Assembly: GCA_966186595.1 (NCBI GenBank)
Contig: CBIFWO010000008.1
Coordinates: 1 to 30,990, forward strand
Reading direction: 5' to 3'
From: JALRBM01 sp966186595
Lineage (GTDB): Bacteria; Patescibacteriota; Saccharimonadia; Saccharimonadales; Saccharimonadaceae
Length of the DNA: 30,990 bases
The position numbers and the translations under genes were made by a program. The notes under the pieces were generated by a model. It was given only the letters and a program-made list of their open reading frames with translations. It did not search any database and had not been told where the DNA came from. Position 1 is the stretch's first letter; each line of letters begins with the position of its first letter. Shown here one piece after another: positions 22,370 to 30,423 of the stretch.

Positions 22370-24016
22370 TTAGAACGATTTACGAATATGGCTAAAGCTA
22401 AACTCCCAAGTTGCATCCGTCTTTTTATGTGGGTTAAAGATATTTTGCGGATCGTAAAGCTTCTTCACCTCTTTCATATGACCTAGAACGCTTGGGCTAT
22501 ACATCTGCTCCAGCCACGGGCCACGGATAAGTCCGTCGTTGTGCTCACCAGAGACCGAACCGCCATATTTAATCACTAAGTTGTTCACTTCTTTCATAGC
22601 AGGCTCTAGCTTGGCACGCTCACTCGGGTCCTCGATCTTCATCAGGGGAATGACGTGGAAGTTGCCGTCGCCCATGTGACCCGCAATCGTCGCGAGTAGC
22701 TTGTATTTCTTGATAATCATTCGCAGTTCTGGCAAGAACTCGGTCAGGCGCGCAGGAGGCACCACCAGATCATCGATGAATGGGGCTGTGTGCTTATCCT
22801 TGACTTTGCTGCGAAGAAGGTTGAAGCTCTCACGGCGCATTAGCCAGAATTTTCGTGATTTTGACTCGTTCTCGTCCTCTTCCATATAGGTAAAGTTAAA
22901 TCGCTTCAGGTCCAAACGAGCCTTATGGAGCTTCTCTTTCACCTCCTCTTCACTCGATCCAGTAAATTCGATAAGGAGAATTAGCTGAGGCACGCCCTTA
23001 ACAAGCATTAGACCATCCGGAATCAGTTGAAATGCCAGTTTAACCCAGGTCCAAAAGCCCAGACGTTTTAGAAAAGCAAAAAAGAACTTGAAACTGAGCC
23101 ACAACGTATTGTCGTCAAAACTCTCGAACGTCGCGGGCTTGTGCGCCAGTACTGCCGGAATCACTTCACCAAGCTGGCCGATATCCTTCATATAGCACAC
23201 GAGCGTTCCTGAATGAGTAGGTTTCGGCACAAGGCGAAATTTAATATCCGTCACAATTCCGAGTGTACCCTGCGAACCGACAAATAATTTTGTCAGATCA
23301 AAGATTCCCGTTTCACGGTTCCAGATATTCCAAAGGTGATAGCCCGTTGAATCTTTACTGACCTTTGGCCGCGCGGCTTGAATTTCATCATAATTGCTAT
23401 CCAAAAGTTCAAATGTTTTCTTGTACAGATCACCTTCGAAGTTACCCTGCTTTGTCTTGGCATCTAGTTCGTCCCGCGTCAACGGTCGCACTGTGTACTC
23501 ATTTCCATCACTTAATACCACCTTTAGCTCGGTGACAAAATTATCCGTCTTGCCATACTCGAGTGATTTCTCGCCACCGGCGTTATTTGACACCATACCA
23601 CCTAAACCAGCAAGATCACGGCTGGCAGGATAGCTCGGCATCAAGCTTCCGTGTTTGAGCGTTTCTACCTCAAAATCCTTATACATCATGCCAGGTTGGA
23701 CATGGGCACTTGTTGGCGTCACTTCGTGCAAGTTGGTCATGTGCTTGCTAACATCCAATACAATGGACTCGCCGATTGCTCCACCCGACATGCAGGTACC
23801 CCGAGTCCGTGGTGTAATACTAAGGTTGGGGTTGCCTGCCTTATTCTCTGACACAAATTTCACCAAGGATGCAATATCGGCGCCATCCTTTGGAAAAGCA
23901 ACGACTTCTGGTCGAAGCTCGAACAGGCTCGCATCGTGGCTATAAAAATCACGCGTTTCATCGGATATATCGACCTCTCCTTTAAAGATTTTTGAGAGTT
24001 CCGCCCCAAGATCCAT
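22370..24016 (-). CDS. FAD-linked oxidase, GlcD/D-lactate dehydrogenase type
   Basis: This 548-aa flavoprotein belongs to the vanillyl-alcohol-oxidase/PCMH family that includes GlcD and D-lactate dehydrogenases, oxidising 2-hydroxy acids. The FAD-binding part (about 30-215) shows TPRTRGTCMSGGAIGESIVL (68-87), VQPGM, and the SNNAGGEKSLEYGKT block (143-157). The C-terminal half has the GHMGDGNFHVIPLM and GEHNDG motifs that carry catalytic residues, and ends with LYDPQNIFNPHKK as in GlcD. No iron-sulfur domain is attached. It is the last gene of an apparent operon with the radC-like gene and a small protein (3-nt gap), though no functional link is obvious. Confidence 0.88.
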   Translation of the reverse strand: MDLGAELSKIFKGEVDISDETRDFYSHDASLFELRPEVVAFPKDGADIASLVKFVSENKAGNPNLSITPRTRGTCMSGGAIGESIVLDVSKHMTNLHEVTPTSAHVQPGMMYKDFEVETLKHGSLMPSYPASRDLAGLGGMVSNNAGGEKSLEYGKTDNFVTELKVVLSDGNEYTVRPLTRDELDAKTKQGNFEGDLYKKTFELLDSNYDEIQAARPKVSKDSTGYHLWNIWNRETGIFDLTKLFVGSQGTLGIVTDIKFRLVPKPTHSGTLVCYMKDIGQLGEVIPAVLAHKPATFESFDDNTLWLSFKFFFAFLKRLGFWTWVKLAFQLIPDGLMLVKGVPQLILLIEFTGSSEEEVKEKLHKARLDLKRFNFTYMEEDENESKSRKFWLMRRESFNLLRSKVKDKHTAPFIDDLVVPPARLTEFLPELRMIIKKYKLLATIAGHMGDGNFHVIPLMKIEDPSERAKLEPAMKEVNNLVIKYGGSVSGEHNDGLIRGPWLEQMYSPSVLGHMKEVKKLYDPQNIFNPHKKTDATWEFSFSHIRKSF

Positions 24017-24019
24017 AAA

Positions 24020-24307
24020 CTAGTCTTGATCCTTTTTGATAATCTTGTAATTATCCTGCAGATAGATCAGATCGGAAGTCAAATCCTCAAGCTTGGACCG
24101 AACGCTCCAGTTGACTAGCTGCGAACCTAACATGTCCAGCTGCGTCGCCAGCGTCACAAAATAATCGCCAGATTGGGCCTGTACGTCAATAAGTGAAGGA
24201 AGCTCATCATCCTCGTCTGTGTCACGAACAAATGTCGCTCGCCCCCATCCATGGTTAATAAGGCCACTAAAGCTCGGCAATTGGTAATTAAATGTTTGAT
24301 TATGCAT
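24020..24307 (-). CDS. Small hypothetical protein between radC-like and oxidase genes
   Basis: This 95-aa protein is soluble by composition. It has an acidic patch (DTDEDDELPS) and a C-terminal half that looks like two amphipathic helices (about 48-90). No family was recognised. It overlaps the radC-like gene by 8 nt and ends 3 nt before the oxidase start, so it is translated as part of that operon. Confidence 0.65.
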   Translation of the reverse strand: MHNQTFNYQLPSFSGLINHGWGRATFVRDTDEDDELPSLIDVQAQSGDYFVTLATQLDMLGSQLVNWSVRSKLEDLTSDLIYLQDNYKIIKKDQD

Positions 24308-25049
24308 CTTCTTTCCTTTCTATCACGCTTGCAAAATCCTGATCGGTAATAATCAGATGATCCAGGAGGTCAATCCCCATCACCTGGCCAGCTGCGATCA
24401 ACTGGCGCGTCGTCTCAATATCATCACGAGTGGGGTCTAGACTGCCAGATGGGTGATTATGCGCCACAATAACCGCCACAGCACTGTGCTCAAGCGCTGG
24501 CCGAAATACTTCTCTAGGGTGAACGATGTTTGCCGTCAGGCTGCCAATGGAAATAACTTCCTCGTGAATAACCTGACAGCGACTATTTAGGTAAAGTCCG
24601 CGGAGCTGCTCTTTTTGCAGATGCCTCATGCCTTTTAAGTGTTCGAAGGCCTGCTGAGCCGTCCGTACAAAGACAGGCTTTCCCGCCTTGTCCTGGTAAA
24701 ATCGCCTCCCCAGTTCAAGACTGGCCACGATTTGGCAGGCCTTGGCTATGGGGATATCCAGCGCTTCGGCAAGTGCCTTGGGATTCTTCTCGCTGACAAT
24801 TGCTCGTTCACCGTACTCGCGCAGGATACGATGCGACATTGCAAATACTTCTTCTTTCCTTGTCCCAACACCCAGCAGTACAGCCATCAATTCTGCATGT
24901 GTGAGATTAGAAGGTCCAAACGCCAGCATTTTCTCTCTAGGTTTATCTTCTAGTGGCAGGTCACGTACCCGAAGGATATATTGCGACTCCCCGTCATGAG
25001 TGATGATGTCCGTGTCGACAAGCGAATACGGCCTGGTAGCGCTAAGCAT
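24300..25049 (-). CDS. radC: RadC-family JAB/MPN domain protein
   Basis: RadC-like proteins carry a JAB1/MPN metal-binding domain. Despite the name, a direct role in recombination is not established. The JAMM motif is complete: HNHPSG followed by DPTRDD, near residues 197-210 of the 249-aa form, with an upstream Glu in HEEVISIG. The N-terminal part has the family's PSNLTHAELMAVLLGVGT helix-hairpin-helix region. The frame is open upstream to a TTG at 25085 (261 aa), but that TTGACA is better read as the -35 box of this gene. With TATATC as -10, the transcript would begin at the ATG at 25049, so I use that start. Confidence 0.88.
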   Translation of the reverse strand: MLSATRPYSLVDTDIITHDGESQYILRVRDLPLEDKPREKMLAFGPSNLTHAELMAVLLGVGTRKEEVFAMSHRILREYGERAIVSEKNPKALAEALDIPIAKACQIVASLELGRRFYQDKAGKPVFVRTAQQAFEHLKGMRHLQKEQLRGLYLNSRCQVIHEEVISIGSLTANIVHPREVFRPALEHSAVAVIVAHNHPSGSLDPTRDDIETTRQLIAAGQVMGIDLLDHLIITDQDFASVIERKEDA

Positions 25050-25055
25050 ATGCAT

Positions 25056-25085
25056 GATATATTTCACTATACCCGTTTTTGTCAA
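25056..25085 (-). promoter_or_regulatory. Promoter of the radC-like operon
   Basis: TTGACA (25080-25085), an 18-nt spacer and TATATC (25056-25061) on the minus strand end 6 nt before the ATG at 25049. The -35 coincides with the TTG codon that a gene finder might take as start. Confidence 0.6.
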
Positions 25086-25105
25086 GAATGCCTATAACAG
25101 ATGCC

Positions 25106-25134
25106 TTGACAGTACCTTACAAAGCGCTTATTTT
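25106..25134 (+). promoter_or_regulatory. Promoter of the frameshifted gene
   Basis: TTGACA (25106-25111), 17 nt, then TATTTT (25129-25134) lie on the plus strand. The leader of about 33 nt contains AGGAGGAGG (25162-25170) just before the ATG at 25174. Confidence 0.6.
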
Positions 25135-25173
25135 AATATGTGCATAATATATGTATATGACAGGAGGAGGCAT

Positions 25174-25529
25174 ATGAATTCCGAACGACCGAACGCCAAC
25201 GAAGATCCAGCGCATGCAGAAGCAGCCAAGGCGCGTGCTCAGCAGTGGAAAGTAAGCCCTGAGCAGCTCCCTTCTACTTTGCGACCAGCACTGGAGGCCC
25301 CGAGGAAATCTTCGAATTCTACGGTGAGGCAACCAAGGATGTTGTAGCAAGAGAGGAAAAAGAAGGCACAAATGAAAAACCAGCAATTACGGAATCGACT
25401 CAGGATAAGATCGAAAAAGGAAAACCACCAAAGCACCGTAAGAATTTTGATCTTCTGACAAACCAGGGCCGTGAACGTCTAAGACGTATCGTTAAAAGCC
25501 TTGGAGGAACCGGCCTACGCTTTGCATAG
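25174..25529 (+). pseudogene. Small hypothetical gene broken by a frameshift
   Basis: An ATG with a very strong ribosome binding site opens a frame that begins MNSERPNANEDPAHAEAAKARAQQWKVSPEQLP in pieces and would stop at 25347. From 25263 the neighbouring frame is open to a TAG at 25527-25529 and encodes FYFATSTGGPEEIFEFYG, later KHRKNFDLLTNQGRERLRRIV. Its composition (charged, few rare codons) fits real coding sequence. Adding one C in the CCC at 25269-25271 would join the halves as EQLPFYFATSTGG and give a protein of about 118 aa. It is either a true pseudogene or an assembly or sequencing indel. No family was recognised. Confidence 0.6.
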
Positions 25530-25538
25530 CACCGGATG

Positions 25539-25544
25539 TATAAT
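25539..25544 (+). promoter_or_regulatory. -10 box of the small acidic protein gene
   Basis: TATAAT lies 9 nt before the GTG at 25554, just past the end of the frameshifted gene. No clear -35 is seen. Confidence 0.45.
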
Positions 25545-25553
25545 TGACGCATA

Positions 25554-25838
25554 GTGAGTTCACACGAATTACACCAGCCAGAGGAAGATCACGAAACGCC
25601 TAATGCCCGGGTGCTTCAATTTCCAACAGATAGAAATACTCCACTAGACAGTTCAATAGCAGATTACTACAAAAGAGCTGCCACAGAGGCGGAGGATATC
25701 TCTGCGATGGCAAAACTAGACAATCCCCTGGCTGACATCTTTGCGACCCTCGAAGCAGTACGAACAGGCGAACGCCAGCCCCCTCTTCGCGTCGTATCAG
25801 CAATGGGGAAGAGTGGGCTTCATCTTTTTAAGCACTAA
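25554..25838 (+). CDS. Small hypothetical protein
   Basis: This 94-aa protein is acidic at its N-terminus (HQPEEDHETPN) and helical in the middle (about 35-70), with no membrane segment or known motif. It starts with GTG and has a TATAAT box close upstream, consistent with a leaderless message, but no ribosome binding site. It lies 24 nt after the frameshifted gene and might be related to it in function. It is convergent with the YdjM-like gene, with only 2 nt between the ends. Confidence 0.55.
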   Translation: MSSHELHQPEEDHETPNARVLQFPTDRNTPLDSSIADYYKRAATEAEDISAMAKLDNPLADIFATLEAVRTGERQPPLRVVSAMGKSGLHLFKH

Positions 25839-25840
25839 GA

Positions 25841-26425
25841 TTACCGCGTAATATGCTGATGAAGAAACAGCCATAGCTCTGAATAATACGTCGCGCACAG
25901 CACGCCAACAAGCAAAAGGAGCAGGGGAAGAGCAACAAAATTTTCCGTCCACTTGCCCGTCGTAATCCGCAATCTCTTTAAAGGTGGCACGCCGAATTTT
26001 ACCGGGATCGGCAATAGCCACGGCACACCTTCCTTCGTGAAGCTATCCATCACCAGATGTGATGCCATCCCAATCATGAACGCCCACCAAACAATGTCCA
26101 TTTGCACGCTGGGTAAGATCGGCTGAATGAACGTCAGGAACATCTTTATTAAAAATCCCACCAGCACCATACCCATAATTGAATGGGTAATAAAACGGTG
26201 CCCACCCAGCATTTTGCCTATTACTTTGCCAACTATTCCACCGATCGGAAGGTTGCGCCAAAACGGCGCTGTTGGTTGATCGATATCGGGCGCGATGCCG
26301 CCCAATTGATTAGCAATAAATGCCGTGACAGCGGTTGCAAGTGTCATGGTTGGAAGATCCGGAACGACTATCACTGCACCTAAAAGAGCCGTGGCCGCAG
26401 CAACATCATGAGTTCGCGCTTTCAT
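25841..26425 (-). CDS. YdjM/DUF457-family membrane metal-dependent hydrolase-like protein
   Basis: This 194-aa protein has about four hydrophobic segments and the conserved His/Asp pattern of the DUF457 family: GGIAPDIDQPTAPFWR (about 42-57), GHRFITHS (75-82) and ASHLVMDSFTKEGVPWLLP (about 120-138). Members are predicted membrane-bound metal-dependent hydrolases; their substrates are unknown, with phospholipids one possibility. A TAGAAT box lies 6 nt before the ATG at 26425. Confidence 0.85.
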   Translation of the reverse strand: MKARTHDVAAATALLGAVIVVPDLPTMTLATAVTAFIANQLGGIAPDIDQPTAPFWRNLPIGGIVGKVIGKMLGGHRFITHSIMGMVLVGFLIKMFLTFIQPILPSVQMDIVWWAFMIGMASHLVMDSFTKEGVPWLLPIPVKFGVPPLKRLRITTGKWTENFVALPLLLLLVGVLCATYYSELWLFLHQHITR

Positions 26426-26431
26426 AAGATT

Positions 26432-26437
26432 ATTCTA
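26432..26437 (-). promoter_or_regulatory. -10 box of the YdjM-like gene
   Basis: TAGAAT on the minus strand lies 6 nt before the ATG at 26425; no -35 was found. Confidence 0.45.
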
Positions 26438-26451
26438 CACCCTAAGAAGCA

Positions 26452-26477
26452 GGCCCCGACGAAAATCCGCCGGGGCC
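26452..26477 (-). terminator. Hairpin downstream of the Nudix fusion gene
   Basis: GGCCCCG (26452-26458) pairs with CGGGGCC (26471-26477) around a 12-nt loop, about 30 nt past the stop at 26507. It lacks a T-run, so termination would be weak or factor-dependent. The high GC matches the gene rather than its neighbours and may have travelled with it. Confidence 0.5.
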
Positions 26478-26506
26478 GCGCAGTCCAAAGGACCACTTAC
26501 CCCTTC

Positions 26507-27706
26507 TTACAGCCCGAGGGCGTCGGTCAGGACGTGGAGGATCATCCCCCAGTCGCCCCACCCCACCAGGTTACCTCGGCGAATGTCGCCGACCCGAGCC
26601 TTGACCGCGTAGGAACGCTCGGTGTCTTCAACAACACCATGCGCCACGCCGATCTCAGACTCTACCTTCTTCATCTCATCAGAGGTCACCTGGACGCCGA
26701 AGAGATGAACCTTGTGAGCCGAGATCGTTGGCGCGATCTGTCGGGCTCCGTAGTAAGAGAACCGAGATGGAGGAATGTCCAGATCCGTCTCCTCGTGCAC
26801 CTCCTCAGCAGCGCACTCGAGTGGATTGCCGTCATCCTTCCAGCTGGACCCGCCGGCGTTCTCGCTGACCATCCCTTCAGGGTTGGACACAGCTACACGG
26901 ACCTCTTTGACAACGATCAATTCACAGTCATCCAGCCTTTCGGCCAGCCTGTAAAGCACTGTCGCCGAGATGTCGGGACGTGCCAAAACCACTTCGTTGT
27001 CTTTGTAACGGTTCTCCGACGGAATCCACACCTTGGGGTACAGAATCCAGAAGAAGGTGATCTGGCGCCGCGGCCCGATCCGCCAGCTCCAGACTACCTC
27101 GGCGTAGTGCAGCTCATGCTTTGCCCTCCGAAGGTTGCGATACCACCGCTGAAAGTGGGGTGTGTTCCACACATACGGCGGAACACACCGCTCACCCCCA
27201 GAGCGCCTTGCGCCGTCACCGAGCATGTCAAGTGCCCTCTCGACCATTTCGTCGATGGTCGGGGCAACCGGTACTTGTCGCTCCTGGGCCTCGAAGAGAA
27301 GGTACTGCGACTTCGCTCCTCCCGGAGATCCGATCACCAGCTTGCCACTGTCCAGACTCCTGCCGATCTGGAACCGAGTGTTTAAACTCGGCGCCTCGTC
27401 GACATCTGGTAGCCATGCCATGTGGACATCGGACAGCTGTGCCTTGGCACGCTCCTCGTGTGCAAGAGAAGCGTAGCCCCCGACCAACTCCATGCGGGGA
27501 GTTGTCCCGTCTTCATCTGGTGGGGGCTCCATGATGAACACGACTCCATCGAATCCAGCCTTTTCTAAAGCTGGTAACGCCTTGTGGACTTTCCACGAAT
27601 GCCCATCTCCGTCTGGGCCAGGGCCCATTACGAGAATGGACTTTTCGAAGGTGATTGGAATCTCCTTCTGCTGCCCCAAAAAGACAACCGTCATACCGTC
27701 AGACAT
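26507..27706 (-). CDS. Nucleoside deoxyribosyltransferase-like/Nudix fusion protein
   Basis: The first 165 residues of this 399-aa protein resemble the deoxyribosyltransferase-like family: SILVMGPGPDGDG, then LSDVHMAWLPDVDEAPSLNT (91-110), RFQIGRSLDSGKLVIGSPGG (111-130). The expected catalytic Glu appears as Gln113. The C-terminal part (from about 215) is a Nudix hydrolase domain. Its box GGSSWKDDGNPLECAAEEV (285-303) followed by HEETDL keeps the metal-binding glutamates, but the usual Arg before them is Glu and the Gly is Asp. Nudix enzymes cleave nucleoside diphosphate linkages, so a role in nucleotide or NAD-like metabolism or defence is possible. GC is near 60-68% in several sampled lines, well above the neighbours, and it has a consensus promoter with a 50-nt leader. 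Recent transfer from a GC-rich bacterium is likely. Confidence 0.75.
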   Translation of the reverse strand: MSDGMTVVFLGQQKEIPITFEKSILVMGPGPDGDGHSWKVHKALPALEKAGFDGVVFIMEPPPDEDGTTPRMELVGGYASLAHEERAKAQLSDVHMAWLPDVDEAPSLNTRFQIGRSLDSGKLVIGSPGGAKSQYLLFEAQERQVPVAPTIDEMVERALDMLGDGARRSGGERCVPPYVWNTPHFQRWYRNLRRAKHELHYAEVVWSWRIGPRRQITFFWILYPKVWIPSENRYKDNEVVLARPDISATVLYRLAERLDDCELIVVKEVRVAVSNPEGMVSENAGGSSWKDDGNPLECAAEEVHEETDLDIPPSRFSYYGARQIAPTISAHKVHLFGVQVTSDEMKKVESEIGVAHGVVEDTERSYAVKARVGDIRRGNLVGWGDWGMILHVLTDALGL

Positions 27707-27734
27707 GACCGTTTTCCCCTGTTGTAAGAAGGTC

Positions 27735-27751
27735 GTTCCCCTTTCAGGAAC
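27735..27751 (-). other. Hairpin in the leader of the Nudix fusion gene
   Basis: GTTCC and GGAAC (27735-27739 and 27747-27751) pair around a 7-nt loop in the 5' untranslated region. An AGGGG sequence 9-13 nt before the ATG at 27706 is the likely ribosome binding site. Confidence 0.35.
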
Positions 27752-27761
27752 TCGTTGTCGT

Positions 27762-27789
27762 ATTATACAAGAAAAGAATAAAGTGTCAA
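27762..27789 (-). promoter_or_regulatory. Consensus promoter of the Nudix fusion gene
   Basis: TTGACA (27784-27789), a 16-nt spacer and TATAAT (27762-27767) are both perfect hexamers on the minus strand, giving a leader of about 50 nt. This is unlike the leaderless starts of the neighbours. Confidence 0.8.
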
Positions 27790-27804
27790 ATCAATGCATA
27801 GAGG

Positions 27805-28323
27805 TCACAGATATTTACTCGTAACCGTCTCGATCTTAGGGCCCTCGACCTTTCGAGGAGAATTTTTACCACGATAAACAAGTGCTCTAATCACGACATC
27901 TCTAAAATAAGTCTCGTGCGGTTTCGAAGGTTCAATCACCTCACGTACAGCCCGCTGTAATCCGTTGCTCTGTCGAGCAGTCCATTCCACTTTGACACTA
28001 TCAAAGCCAGGTCGTCTTACTTCAGTACTTCCAAAGCCCTGACTTTCTTCGCCCTCTCTAGCCGACCAGTGATAATTCAACTTAGCCTCGCCCGTAGCGC
28101 CATTATAATCCACCGACACGGACTCTTTGAGGCCTCGCGTCTCATCGATAATCTCGGGGAAATCGATATACTTCACCGGCTTTCCACCTAATTTGTGGAT
28201 CGACTGCTCAAATAGATAGCTCGCGGCCTGTGCGAGAAACGCCTCAATCGGTAGCTTACGTAGACTCTCAAAATCATCCTCAGGCTTAACTGTATAATCT
28301 CTACTGAGATCTATCTCTGTCAT
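27805..28323 (-). CDS. Hypothetical protein
   Basis: This 172-aa soluble protein has no signal or membrane segment and no motif that I recognise. It has a helical region near residues 20-45 (SLRKLPIEAFLAQAASYLF) and a beta-rich centre (about 65-125), and it is basic towards the C-terminus. A TGATATGAT box 8 nt before the ATG suggests a leaderless message. It lies between dnaK's terminator and the GC-rich Nudix gene. Confidence 0.65.
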   Translation of the reverse strand: MTEIDLSRDYTVKPEDDFESLRKLPIEAFLAQAASYLFEQSIHKLGGKPVKYIDFPEIIDETRGLKESVSVDYNGATGEAKLNYHWSAREGEESQGFGSTEVRRPGFDSVKVEWTARQSNGLQRAVREVIEPSKPHETYFRDVVIRALVYRGKNSPRKVEGPKIETVTSKYL

Positions 28324-28331
28324 ATAGACAG

Positions 28332-28340
28332 ATCATATCA
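28332..28340 (-). promoter_or_regulatory. Extended -10 promoter of the hypothetical gene
   Basis: TGATATGAT on the minus strand ends 8 nt before the ATG at 28323, right after the dnaK terminator. Confidence 0.5.
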
Positions 28341-28345
28341 TAAAA

Positions 28346-28371
28346 AAGTAACCTCGCGCGCGAGGTTACTT
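28346..28371 (-). terminator. dnaK terminator
   Basis: An 11-bp perfect stem (AAGTAACCTCG / CGAGGTTACTT) with loop CGCG is followed on the minus strand by a run of T, 15 nt after the dnaK stop. Confidence 0.9.
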
Positions 28372-28385
28372 ATCGGTCAGGGTGA

Positions 28386-30287
<1,902 letters not shown>

Positions 30288-30332
30288 AAATAATTCCTCC
30301 TGGTCAGTTTTGTCACTTGTCTGTCATTCATT

Positions 30333-30359
30333 TTAGCAGTCTCACTATGAGATTGCCAA
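30333..30359 (-). promoter_or_regulatory. Second, degenerate CIRCE operator of dnaK
   Basis: On the plus strand TTAGCAGTC, 9 nt, then GATTGCCAA matches the CIRCE consensus at 8 of 9 and 7 of 9 positions. It starts about 20 nt after the first operator and lies at the beginning of the transcript. As RNA it can also form a near-perfect 9-bp hairpin. On the plus strand its GATTGCCAA half equals the minus-strand half-site at dnaJ. Confidence 0.6.
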
Positions 30360-30367
30360 GTATTTTT

Positions 30368-30396
30368 AGTGTAGTAAAATTAGCACTCTATGTCAA
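30368..30396 (-). promoter_or_regulatory. dnaK promoter
   Basis: TTGACA (30391-30396), a 17-nt spacer and TACACT (30368-30373) on the minus strand place the start near 30361. A separate TATAAT at 30410-30415 upstream of the operator could be a second start. The -35 lies in the spacer of the first CIRCE element, as at dnaJ. Confidence 0.7.
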
Positions 30397-30406
30397 CGAG
30401 TGCTAA
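30380..30406 (-). promoter_or_regulatory. Perfect CIRCE operator of dnaK
   Basis: TTAGCACTC at 30380-30388, 9 nt, then GAGTGCTAA at 30398-30406: both halves match the HrcA operator consensus exactly. The element spans the -35 region of the dnaK promoter. Confidence 0.97.
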
Positions 30407-30423
30407 TTTATTATACTAGAGAC

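Noticed and set aside
25174..25529. Programmed -1 frameshift in the broken small gene
   Set aside because: No X-XXY-YYZ slippery heptamer in the right frame and no downstream hairpin or pseudoknot were seen; a single-base loss explains it better.
26408..27385. Long 325-codon open frame on the plus strand opposite the Nudix fusion gene
   Set aside because: It is antisense to a gene with recognisable domains and a consensus promoter. High GC lengthens shadow frames, and its product shows no motif and many Pro/Arg/His residues.
26432..27789. GC-rich Nudix gene as part of a transposon or integron cassette
   Set aside because: No flanking inverted or direct repeats, transposase or attachment site could be seen, so only gene transfer is proposed, not a mobile element.
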